Source: Amaranthus tricolor
Taxonomy: Eukaryota > Streptophyta > Magnoliopsida > Caryophyllales > Amaranthaceae
Assembly (NCBI RefSeq): GCF_026212465.1
Contig: NC_080049.1
Location: 35,012,885-35,076,884 of the forward strand
Direction: 5' to 3'
Length of the DNA stretch: 64,000 nt
In this document: positions 11,099-20,386 of the stretch, one piece after another
How the letters are laid out: every line of letters begins with the position of its first letter
Numbering within the stretch: the first letter of the stretch is position 1
The notes under the pieces: generated by a model
The model's database searches: none
Told to the model about the DNA's origin: nothing
The model's input: only the letters and a program-made list of their open reading frames with translations
Translations under genes and position numbers: made by a program

Positions 11099-11732
11099 TG
11101 AGTTTTTCCCGAAGATTTAGTAGCATATCCTGCATGTCGTATTAGCGTGATAATGTGATCTAAACTTTTAATAATCCCATGTCAGACAACGGAAATGAAT
11201 AATTTAGAGATTGAAGCTTGGCAAGATCTGTCCAACTTGTACACAAAGCTCGAATCATGGGGTGATGCTAAAATTTGTGTTGAAAGGGCAAGGTCGATTA
11301 ACGTTTACAACCCTCAAAGTTGGCATGTAGCAGGTAATTTAGGTTAAAGGGGAAGTGGGAGATATGAATATGATTACATACACAGGGTCGCAATTCGCTG
11401 ATACCCTTGATCTCTTTTGTACAGGCATGCTTTTCAAGGCGCGATCACAATACAAGGAAGCACTCGTCTCATTCTCTGTCTCGCTGTCAATAGATCCAAA
11501 TTACGTTCCTAGTTTAGTTTCAGCAGCCGAAGTGTTCATGGAACTCGGTCCGTCTTCACTTCCGATGGGCAAAAGTTTCTTAATGAACGCCTTGCAATTA
11601 GAGCCGACTAACCATGATGCGTGGTTGCACCTCGGCTTGATTTTAAAGAAAGAAGGTTTAGTATCTCAGGCGTCTGATTGTTTCCAAGCGGCATTTGAAC
11701 TGAAATCCACAGCGCCAATTCAATCGTTTTAA
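7916..11732 (+). CDS. NPGR1: NO POLLEN GERMINATION RELATED 1-like TPR protein
   Basis: The five exons are 7916-8143, 9224-9482, 9625-10838, 11186-11333 and 11425-11732. They sum to 2157 nt (718 residues plus stop), and every junction phase agrees. The start MLCACSGEQFRFEEPAPLSP and blocks such as ALLGRIEYQKGNFDAALQLF, ALPNGMPEKI and KALELLPKLWTEAG are characteristic of plant NPG/NPGR calmodulin-binding proteins, which are built from tetratricopeptide repeats. TPR-like helix pairs are visible near both ends, for example YKEALVSFSVSLSIDPNYVP and AWLHLGLILKKEGLVSQASD close to the C-terminus. NPG proteins form a calmodulin-regulated complex with PI4-kinase alpha at the plasma membrane (family knowledge). 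Arabidopsis NPGR1 is slightly shorter, about 690-700 residues. The start was chosen because the family begins with MLCACSGEQF; an upstream in-frame GTG/ATG extension is not conserved. Confidence 0.9.
8148..9220. repeat. Three diverged tandem copies in NPGR1 intron 1
   Basis: The intron is largely a unit of about 280 bp repeated three times (about 8148-8425, 8426-8695, 8696-9220). Marker phrases recur in order: TTTCAACTTTCTTTGATTGG, GTAAGGTTGCGTATATCTGA or its variants, AGGTGGGAGCTA, and GATTAGGTCTTAATGGTGTC. The third copy is interrupted by a MITE at 8784-9021. The GGTTGCGTATATCTGACC and GGTGGGAGCTA phrases also occur at 34040-34100, so the unit contains a dispersed SINE-like repeat. Confidence 0.65.
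8784..9021. mobile_element. 238-bp MITE inserted in an intron repeat
   Basis: Terminal inverted repeats CATAGTGTAAAAA and TTTTTACACTATG bound the element. The flanks read GCATACAATT before and GCATACATTC after, an imperfect target duplication of about 9 bp that falls within the interrupted phrase TTGCATACATTCAA of the host repeat. The interior is rich in GTTACCGC/GCGATCGCG and non-coding. A hAT-like or Mutator-like MITE are both possible. Confidence 0.65.
11024..11097. repeat. (TA)n microsatellite
   Basis: This is an almost pure TA dinucleotide run in NPGR1 intron 3, about 90 bp before the acceptor of exon 4. Confidence 0.95.
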
Positions 11733-12506
11733 TAAAGCCATTTCCAGCCTCGACGATAATGGAGCTCATAGAGTGCTTCTAAAAATGTCAAGTTCCTGTT
11801 CCCATTGATAGTGAATCCATGTATGATATCCAACTTGTCTAGTTAAAATCTGTATTTCATCTGATATTTTTGTATAGAGCTGAGATTTCTGGCTGAGCTA
11901 ATTAGTAGTTCACTGTTTCCAGGTTCCAACCAAATGTGCTCTATTGTAAGCTGTAAACTGCTGTGTTAATTTTACTAAATTTTCTTGTATGTAAATTCTC
12001 ACTTTGCATCTCTTTGCTTCGTAAAATGTCAAATCTTACATTGTAATTTTTAAACCGTACGAGACGGTCACACATGTGAGATCGTCTCGTAGAGATATAT
12101 CAACAAATTATTACCAAGGTAGTTATTTCTATTAAACAAGTTTTGTATGAGACTGTCTCATCATAAGACATTCATATAATCAGCTTATTTCTCTAATTGA
12201 TCATTTCCTATATATGTATATTGACTTATTGAGTCAATCTTATGGAAATGACCTCACTTGAAAAGTGTCTTATTTGAAAGTTTATGAATTCTATTAAAAA
12301 CGTTTACGATATGGGCCATATCCAAACAAATCCAAGATCAGCTATTCTTATGAGAGATCGTCTTTCAAAGAGACAACCTCACAACAAGAATTACACATTC
12401 TTATTTTCTCTTTAATTTGTATTAATGGGGCTATTTAGCCCATATATCTAATGCGTCTCTTGAAAACATCGTCTCTCACAATTTGTGATCCAAGAAAAAG
12501 GATAGA
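11733..12506. other. 3' flank of NPGR1-like gene
   Basis: This contains the probable 3' UTR. Around 12060-12180 and 12340-12480 several short inverted pieces of the GAGACGGTCTC type (for example GAGATCGTCTCG and GAGACTGTCTC) suggest decayed MITE ends. No gene was seen. Confidence 0.4.
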
Positions 12507-12515
12507 CCAAAATTT

Positions 12516-13066
12516 GAAAATTTAAATGAATTAGGCAAAAAAATTTTAAAAAATCTTAAAATAAACAATATATAAACTTAATTTTCAAAGTAAACCCAGA
12601 GTTAAAGTTTGGATTGTTCGCTGTACAGCGATCAAAGAAGGCTGGTAAAAAACAAATCAAATTCATTGTTCGCTGTTACTAACAACGAACAAAGGTTTTA
12701 CCTGGTCAAACTGGGTCAAACCTTTGCTCGCTGTTACTAACAATGAGCAAAGCTTGGCCTTGTTTGGCCAGGTCTCCTTTGTTCACTATTACTACAAAGA
12801 CCTGTTAAAAAAATCAAAGTCTTTGTTTGCTGTTAATAACAGCGAATAAAAACTAGAATTTTTTTTGCCAGCCCTCTTTGTTCACTGTTAGTAAGAGCAG
12901 ATAAAAACTTGACTTTTTTTGACCAGTTTATTTTGTTCGCTGTTAGTAACAACGAACAACCTAAACTTTAACTTTGGAAAAAACATACTTACTTTGGGAA
13001 TTAAGTTATACAATACTTATTTTAAGATTTTTAAATATTTTTTGCTTAATTCATTGAAATTTTCCC
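12516..13066. mobile_element. Mutator-type nonautonomous element with palindrome array (A)
   Basis: The nine bases CCAAAATTT flank it at 12507-12515 and 13067-13075. The ends are inverted copies over about 100 bp (left AATGAATTAGGCAAAAAA, right complement AATGAATTAAGCAAAAAA). Between them lie seven copies of a palindrome related to TTCGCTGTTAGTAACAGCGA, starting near 12617, 12669, 12727, 12782, 12826, 12881 and 12936, that is every 44-58 bp. Some copies are decayed or shortened. There is no coding capacity. The 9-bp duplication and the long inverted ends place it with Mutator-like elements. Confidence 0.8.
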
Positions 13067-13075
13067 CCAAAATTT

Positions 13076-14084
13076 CAGAATTGGGTCTTATAAATTCAAG
13101 GCCCTAGAATCCCCAAGATCATGTGCAAGTTGTCTTTTGGAATTTTGAATGATTTGCCTAAGTAGCATTGGAAAATAAAAAAATTACTAATTTAGGGTTC
13201 ACCAAAATTTATTTTCGAAATTAGTGTTCATTAAGAAAAAAATTAATTAACTCTATTTGATTGTGGTTTGGAAAGTTCCAAACCTATTAAATCTCTCCCA
13301 AACAAAATTGAACCAAAATTAAATTAATTCCAATTCCAACATCAAGTCTATTTATTTTCTCAAATCTCCAAATTAAACATCAGTAAGATTGACAACAGAG
13401 TACTTGAAGAGACTGATGACAACCACTATCCACGCCAACCGCCGGCTTTCCACCATAGTCGCTACCTATACCAATCATCGTAGTATAAATCCACTGTTCT
13501 AATTGAGATTTTTTTTTCCAATGTGCAATTGAGTTAATTTTCAGATTTTCATCTCTATTTTTGATTGATTTTCATCTCTAACAACAGATCACAATGGTAC
13601 GTTATTTTCGACAAATATCTTTATTGATTTTGACTTTTGTACTTGATTGAGATTTTTGGTTGTATGTAGAAGTATTTTTTAGGATATTTGACTTTTTCTG
13701 TAAGACTTGTGGGATTTTTTTAATTTGTTTACGCATATATTTGCTTGACAAAACAACTTTATCCTTTTGCAGGTTTGAAATTACCAAATCAAAAAAATAT
13801 AGCTTAGTAAAATTATTTTATTATATGAACACCATTTTGAGAATTATGTTTTAAAGAACATCAAAATTAAAATTTTTTTATTTTTGAACCCCAATTAGGC
13901 AAATCACTCTATCATTATTTAAATTTTTTTTTATTTAAAAAAAAGGAGTGAAGAAACCGAAAGCTTTTTGTGGAAAGTGACGCCAATGACCATCAGTTTG
14001 AGTGTATGACCAGATCACTAATGGAAGATAGCAAAACCCATTATTGGAACCTAAAAATAGAGATTAAATTTTTTTAGAGTGACG
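13076..14084. promoter_or_regulatory. Upstream region of RGS1
   Basis: This AT-rich kilobase lies between element A and the RGS1 start codon. It should hold the RGS1 promoter and 5' UTR. A stretch at 13380-13480 is less AT-rich, but I could not assign an exon to it. No TATA box can be named with confidence. Confidence 0.3.
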
Positions 14085-17000
14085 ATGAAGGGATGTGCAG
14101 TAACTGGAGGTTGTCCAAGTGACTATGTTGCCTTTTCTATATCAGCCTTTTCTCTCTTTTTGTATGTTTCACTCTCCTCTTTTATTGATTTTCTTCCTTG
14201 TTTAGTATTCCTTCATCAATTCTAGTCCTTGCCTAATTTGTTTTTTATGTTTTGCTATGATGGGTTTTTGCTATGATGGGTTGATCTTTGTTTCAAAGAT
14301 TTTTGTTTTTTTTATGCTCATTTTTTGTTTTATTATGCTTGTTCACATCTTTAATTTTTGGTTCTTGCCCCATTTAGTGATTTCGTTTTTCAATAATGAG
14401 TTAATTTTTGTTTCAAAGTTTTTTGCTTTTTAATGCTCAATTCTACTTCATTTTTTTGTTAATTTATGCATATTCACACCCTTTAATTTTGTTTACCCAT
14501 TTTAGTGCTTTAGTTTTGTTTTGATGGGTTGATCTTTTTTTCAAAGGTTATTGCTTTTATAATTTCATTTTTGGTTTATTATGCTTGTTCACACTATTTT
14601 TTTTTTGATTAATTTGATGATATGGGTTTGGGTTTTTGGTTAGCTTGATTGATTTTACTCTTGATGGATGATTTGGGAATCAATATGTCTAGTATCTAGG
14701 GTAGGGCAATGCTATGTAATCAAACTTTTGTTTAGGAAGGAAATCTGTTGATCTCCTTAAGATGCAAACTTAAATTTATTGCTAGTTTGCTAAAATAAGT
14801 CAGTTTTGTTCATTTCTTGTCTTGGCTTGGGATATTTGGCCAATAACCCATTTTCTGTTTTATAAGGAAATAGCTATATCATTCTATGTTTGATGATACA
14901 ACTTCAAGCTGGTGTATTCAAGTACTCCCTCTTTTCCTTAGAGTTGTCCCATTTACTGTTATGTGGGAGAAATCTCAAACAATTGGGGCAAACTATAAGG
15001 GAATGATTTTGGGCTTTTACACAAGACTTATACGAGAGGAGAATTGACTACCAACAAACCCGATGACGCTTCATCCTAAAACCAGTTAGTTTTAGGATGA
15101 ATCTCGTCGGTTTGTGTGCAGTCGATTCTTCTCTTGTGTGAGTCTTGTGTACAAGCCAAATTTATCAAGGGAGCACAATTGGTGTTTGCTTGCTGACAAA
15201 GTTTGTGTTTCCGCATAAGTTGAACAAGAGATATGAAGTTATTCAATGTACAAGTGTCTTGATGTTTTGGTTGTAATTTTGTATTAAATTATGTTATTTT
15301 CTGGTAGGCTTCTTGCTCGCTCGGCATTCCCGTTCCTGTGTTTCAGGTTGTCAATTCCTAAAGGCAGTACCTTCTGGATTCCAGCTTTGCAGATTCTTGC
15401 TAGCTTCAACCTTTTGGTATCAGTTGTGGTAATGTCAAAGGACGAATCTTTTCTTGTTGTTCTTCTGGCAAGGATGCATCTGCTATCAGGCATCTGCGGT
15501 TAATCCATCCAACTAATTGTTTTGCGTGTTTTGTCTTAGATGTCGGTCAATCTAATCAAAATTGAGAGAAGGCATTGGTGGCACTCTTGTTATCTCTGGG
15601 CAGGTACTATATGACTTCATCATCTTCTTTAATGATAATTGTTTCTTCTGTTCTTGTTGCCCATATCTAACTTTCTTTGAGTTTCATGTCTACAGTTTGG
15701 GTTGAAGGGCCATTTGGGTTTGGTTTGCTGCTCAGCTGCCGCATAGTACAGGTCTACCATCTCTTTTTCATTTTTGTCAAGTAAGTCAAATTTTTGAATG
15801 CAGAAACTTCGAATTTTAATCTCAGGAAGCGGTTATAATAATTAAGAAGTCTCGTATGAATCTTTATTTGGAAATCATATCTAGCCTAACTTTCTGAATT
15901 TTAATCTCAGGAAGCGGTTACCACCCGTAAGATCACATGTTTTTCTCCCTTTGCTTCTCCTCCCCTGGGTTGCTGTGGCTGCTGGTAAGATTATTTACCT
16001 TATTGATCATCTTTATTGTTTTCCTTTTCTATCGGGATCATCAAATCTAAAGTTGCACATGATAATTGCTACCAAGGGTCAATTGGAAAAAACCTCTTTG
16101 GTAGTTTTATCACTAACAAGGGTAAGATTGCATACATCCTACCCCCAATCCTAAATTTAGCTTCAGTTCTGTCATTTCTGTTCGATGTTTTTCCTAACCC
16201 TGAATATTATGATGCAGTTATAAATTTGAAGAAACCACTAAACCAAATTTGTCAAATGTCTGCTTTGTGGGTCACTTCATTGGCCGTCTTACACTCTCTA
16301 TACGTTGTCATATTTTTTGGGTTGACAAGGTCCATCCATCATGTTGATTTCAGATTCAATGAACTCAAAGACCTTTGGCGGGGAGTACTTGTTTCTACAT
16401 TTTCTGTTGGTACGCTGCTTTTTTCTATCAAGTTATGATTGTATATGATAAGTCGCAATTAGTGAGATAACTATATACAGAAAGGAAAGACAGTTTTCTC
16501 ACTAAATTTCTGATAGTTGACTAGGATTCATCTCTATAATAAAGCGTATATTCTTGAAAGGTTATATGTTGGTTTTTTGGGTGCCTTGAGTCCGCAAGGA
16601 CCTTTGGATTAGTTTGGAATTCCGCTAGGATCGTATGGTAACAATAGTGGTATTATATGGGGTGTTAAAGAAAGGATATAAATGACTCATAAAGCTTCAC
16701 AGAGAGTAAAGTCGAATCGGCTTCCTGATGGCCACTACGGAATAATAAATATAACTTAACAATAGCTAGTAACAATAGTGGTATTATATGGGGTGTTTTG
16801 CAGTGTGTTATCTTGTATTCACTACGAAATCCTTTTGTAGTTGATTTTCTAGTAAATATGTTACGGAAATTATCAATGGTAGCACTAAGTTTTTACACTT
16901 TATCAATGGTATCTCTAAGTTTTTTCAATTATCAATGGTACTCTCGTGTTATTGAGCGTAATACAACTATAACACGAGGGTACCATTGATAATCGAAAAA

Positions 17001-19566
17001 GCTCAAGGGTACCGTTGATAAAGTGCAAAAACTTAGGGGTACGATTGATAATTTCCCAATATGTTATTCCAAAGCCGTGTTTCATTAATATATCTGCTAT
17101 TTTTTCAGTATTCTGGGTGGTTGCTTATGTTTTGAATAAAATTCATGAAGATGTTGAATGGATTCGACTTGCCTCCCGATTTCTGCTTGCTCTTACGGTG
17201 AGCAACTTATTCCCATAATATTCTGTTGCGATTCAGCATCCCGTTTTAACCGAAATTCATTCTTGATGGGTTAACTGCAATTTTTCAATGAAACTTTGTG
17301 TTTCTCAGACAAGCATATTAATTCTAGCATTATTCTCGTATTCAAGTTCACAACCATTGCTGTCGCAAATTAGCCTGAGGAGAAAAGAGTGCCTCAGATT
17401 TGAAAGCATGGGCCAAGCTTTAGGCATTGCTGATCATGGTATTCAACAACAGAGACAATCAGTAACCGCCGACCGCAATGAACCTCTGGATAAGCTTCTT
17501 TTAGATAAAAAATTTCGTCAATCCTTCATGGCTTTTGCTGACAGGTTTATTTTTCGTAAGCTTTTTTAGATAGTGACTTCAGATGTTTCTTTCCTGAACT
17601 GGTTTGTCTTGCTGATTTAGGAACCCTTTATTTTCCTGTGTCCCGGGTTCTTGTCCATTATGTTTTCTAGGCTCAAGATTAGTTAATAATTACTCGTACT
17701 TCGATTATAATCGTCACAAAATCTCATTTCAAAGTAATTAATAACTTCACCAAATTGCTTTTTAAATCTTTGGTGTAGCCGTTTGTCTCCTTCACATCCT
17801 ATTTTCATTACTCCATTTAGAGTGTGGTGTGTAGCAAATATAACCTGATCTATTTCTAATATAGGACATTGATGTATTCATCTGTCCCATTAGATTTACA
17901 TCAAAGAGAAAGAAGGTAATTTTTGAGAAAGTGGTAATGAATGAAGAGTGAGAATGAATTATGTGGATGAAATTAAAAGAAAGTTAAAATATGTGGATGA
18001 GATTAAAAGAAAGTGATGGGCCATTGTCCAAAAATAGAAATAATACAAACTAAGTGGGACAGGCCAAAATGACAAATGTTGCAAATTCAATAGGACGAAG
18101 GGAGTATTTTCCTGGGCATCTCAAATAGCATATGCGACTATTTTTTCTATACGGAGGGAATAGGGATTAATAATCAACTGTTCTTTATACCTTTCTGTTA
18201 CCATGTCACAATTGAGAGAACATCAACGTTTTTTTTCCTATAATCTTTTGTGCTAATGAGATTATTTTCGAGGTGCAGTTGTTTGGCTGGGGAGAGCATT
18301 CACTTCTACGAGGAAGTTCTGGAGCTTGGAGAATTACCTACAGATGACTCTGTACGAAGAATCTATATGGCGAGGCATATTATTCAGAAATACATTGTTG
18401 CAGGTGATTCTGAGACATTTTCTGATGATCTGCCAGAAAAATACATTAGATTGTTGATAGTATATACGTATTTGATTTATATTCGATTAGTGAGAATATC
18501 ATTGAAAATGCTCATATGCTACTAAGACCAACCTAAGCTATCTTTGTTTCGGAAAATCTTGCTTGTGGCTGTATTGCTGCTTATCTTTTTTATGTTATTC
18601 TAGTGCATTTTTTCATCTATGTCCGACAGTAATTTGAGACGATAAAACCTTTCAAACATTTTGGATAAAACACACACAAACGAGTACAAATAATATTAGC
18701 GCTTAGAAGTTCATATTAGTCCGGTCCGAGGGATAAATGTTCGTTTTAGTTGAACATATTTTATAGCTAGTGGCGGATCTAGTGTGATGCCACTAAGGTC
18801 AATTGATATCCACTTAAATCCAAAATAGAATCAAGTATCATATGTAAATATACCCTAGATGAGTTGATTAGTATATTGCATTTCACATATGTGGCTAGGG
18901 ATCAAAACCCAATAGGGACGTTTTACTTTAGTTGACATCACTCTATTTTGTTTTTTTCTTTATCTGGATCCGCCGGTGCTTATAGCCTTAGACCCATACT
19001 TAAATATTCAAATAGGATATGTTGCGGTTATCTTCACTATGTGCACTTGAGCTTTGATCTCTCATTTGTTTGACCGAAACTTTTCCCTTTTTATGTTATA
19101 GCTTGATTTGATTCAGGAAACTTCATGTTTACATGTGATGAACTATAAAATTTCAGGGGCTCCTATGGAGGTGAACATATCCCACCGTACTCGGCAACAA
19201 ATTTTGAATTCTGCTGATCTTGCTCATCGCAATTTGTTCAAAACCGCTATCTACGAGCTATTGCAATTGATAAAAACAGTAAGCTCATTAATCTGTATTA
19301 CTACTTTGCATCCTACCAATACACCTGAAATTGACGAATGTTCGCCGTTTTGAATTTCATTTTGTAAGAACTTGGCAAGGGATTACTGGTTATCCACTTT
19401 TTACATGAAGTATAAACAAGAAGCCGATTCAAAAGTGAACGGACATGATTTGGAGTTAGCAATGACTTGGAACGTTACTCCACGACTCAGTTGTGTTCAT
19501 GCTGCAGATGATCCTTTTCACCAAGATAATCTTCTCAAAGGTTCTGATGTTATGCCGCTACAGTAA
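14085..19566 (+). CDS. RGS1: Regulator of G-protein signalling 1 (7TM-RGS)
   Basis: The eleven exons are 14085-14161, 15308-15428, 15540-15603, 15696-15780, 15911-15984, 16218-16409, 17109-17197, 17309-17544, 18279-18403, 19157-19278 and 19369-19566. They total 1383 nt, 460 residues, within one residue of Arabidopsis RGS1 as I recall it, with all phases consistent. The N-terminus [14 protein letters not shown] and seven hydrophobic segments form the receptor-like half (for example [19 protein letters not shown] and [19 protein letters not shown]). The cytosolic RGS domain follows from about [20 protein letters not shown] through [15 protein letters not shown] to [14 protein letters not shown]. 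The family accelerates GTP hydrolysis by the plant G-alpha subunit at the plasma membrane and is involved in sugar sensing (known). The tail after the RGS domain differs from Arabidopsis at two regulatory serines (see findings). Start chosen because the exon 1 phase and the [13 protein letters not shown] motif fit. Confidence 0.95.
15011..15160. repeat. Long foldback (hairpin) in RGS1 intron 1
   Basis: The left arm (GGGCTTTTACACAAGACTTA... to CATCCTAAAAC) is nearly complementary to the right arm (GTTTTAGGATGAATCTCGTC... to GTACAAGCC), with a loop of only a few bases around 15085. Each arm is about 70 bases. It is probably a MITE-like foldback element. Confidence 0.75.
16864..17057. mobile_element. 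194-bp foldback MITE in RGS1 intron 6
   Basis: The flanks share AATATGTTA at 16855-16863 and 17058-17066, a perfect 9-bp duplication. Each half contains three spaced copies of TTATCAATGGTA-like sequence, and the halves are inverted copies (left GGAAATTATCAATGG, right ATTGATAATTTCC). The element ends about 50 bp before exon 7, so the splice acceptor is intact. Confidence 0.8.
17876..18104. mobile_element. Stowaway-like MITE in RGS1 intron 8
   Basis: The right end reads GGACGAAGGGAG followed by TA. The left end (TCTGTCCCATTAG) is a degraded CTCCCTCTGTCCCAT. The interior AAAGAAAGTGATGGGCCAT matches, inverted, the ATGACCCATCACTTTCTTT seen in the MITEs at 33387 and 38895. Confidence 0.6.
18770..18978. 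repeat. Dispersed repeat with inverted GGCGGATC ends in RGS1 intron 9
   Basis: The left TAGTGGCGGATCTAG and right CTGGATCCGCCGGTG are imperfect inverted copies enclosing about 200 bp without coding potential. This end motif is familiar from dispersed plant repeats, but I cannot name the family. Confidence 0.45.
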
Positions 19567-20386
19567 TGGTTGATCCCAATAACTCTTGGAAAGTTTGTCT
19601 TCCGACATGACGACCCATATGACCTGTGACCAGATTGGTTGAGAACATACATGGATGAGAGAAAAGAAAGGGGTTTTTGGAAAACGACAGGTAATTTTAA
19701 AGTAAATGCTGTTTATGCAGGCAGGCTCACAACTAACATGTTAGATTAGGGGTTCTAGACATGTACATGGTGCCCGGCTGTACAATGGTACATGGTGCTC
19801 TTGACTAAGGACCCATAAATATTAGTTGACATTAGTTAGATTACCTTTAATTTAGTTTAATTACTTATTTCTAGAGCTCTAATTTAAAAAAATGTAACAT
19901 AAAAGGTTCTTGAAAAATATTGTGTACTTGTTTGTAGGACGAAAGGAATGAGGGACGTACTATAAAGGAGATAGTATACTTGTTTGTATGTGACGAAAGG
20001 ATTATAAATTTCTTCCATTATTGGAATTCGATTTTAGTAATTGTTTTGAACATGGTATTAATTGATTAACGATATATTTAATTGTACTGTGGAAAATGTG
20101 AATGATTAGTAGTGTAAATTTTTATGATTTTACCATGTTATTCAAATATCAAGTGATTAACGACACATTTGGTTGTTCAAGCACTAGAAATTTCTTGTTT
20201 GAGATCATATTATAAGAAATTAATAACGATTTCTTGCTCAAGATTTTAGTGATAATGAAGGCAATGAGATTAGTCTTCCCTTAGCAATAGTGTAATTTGT
20301 TTTTGATATAACCCTTCAAACAAAACATGAACACAAATTTTATCAACAATTTGTGATGATCGACATTTGATAGCTAATAAGGGAGG
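19567..20386. other. Convergent intergenic region between RGS1 and GLR
   Basis: This holds the 3' UTRs of RGS1 (+) and the GLR gene (-). Apart from short internal duplications (TACATGGTGC twice near 19760-19800), nothing was recognised. Confidence 0.4.
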
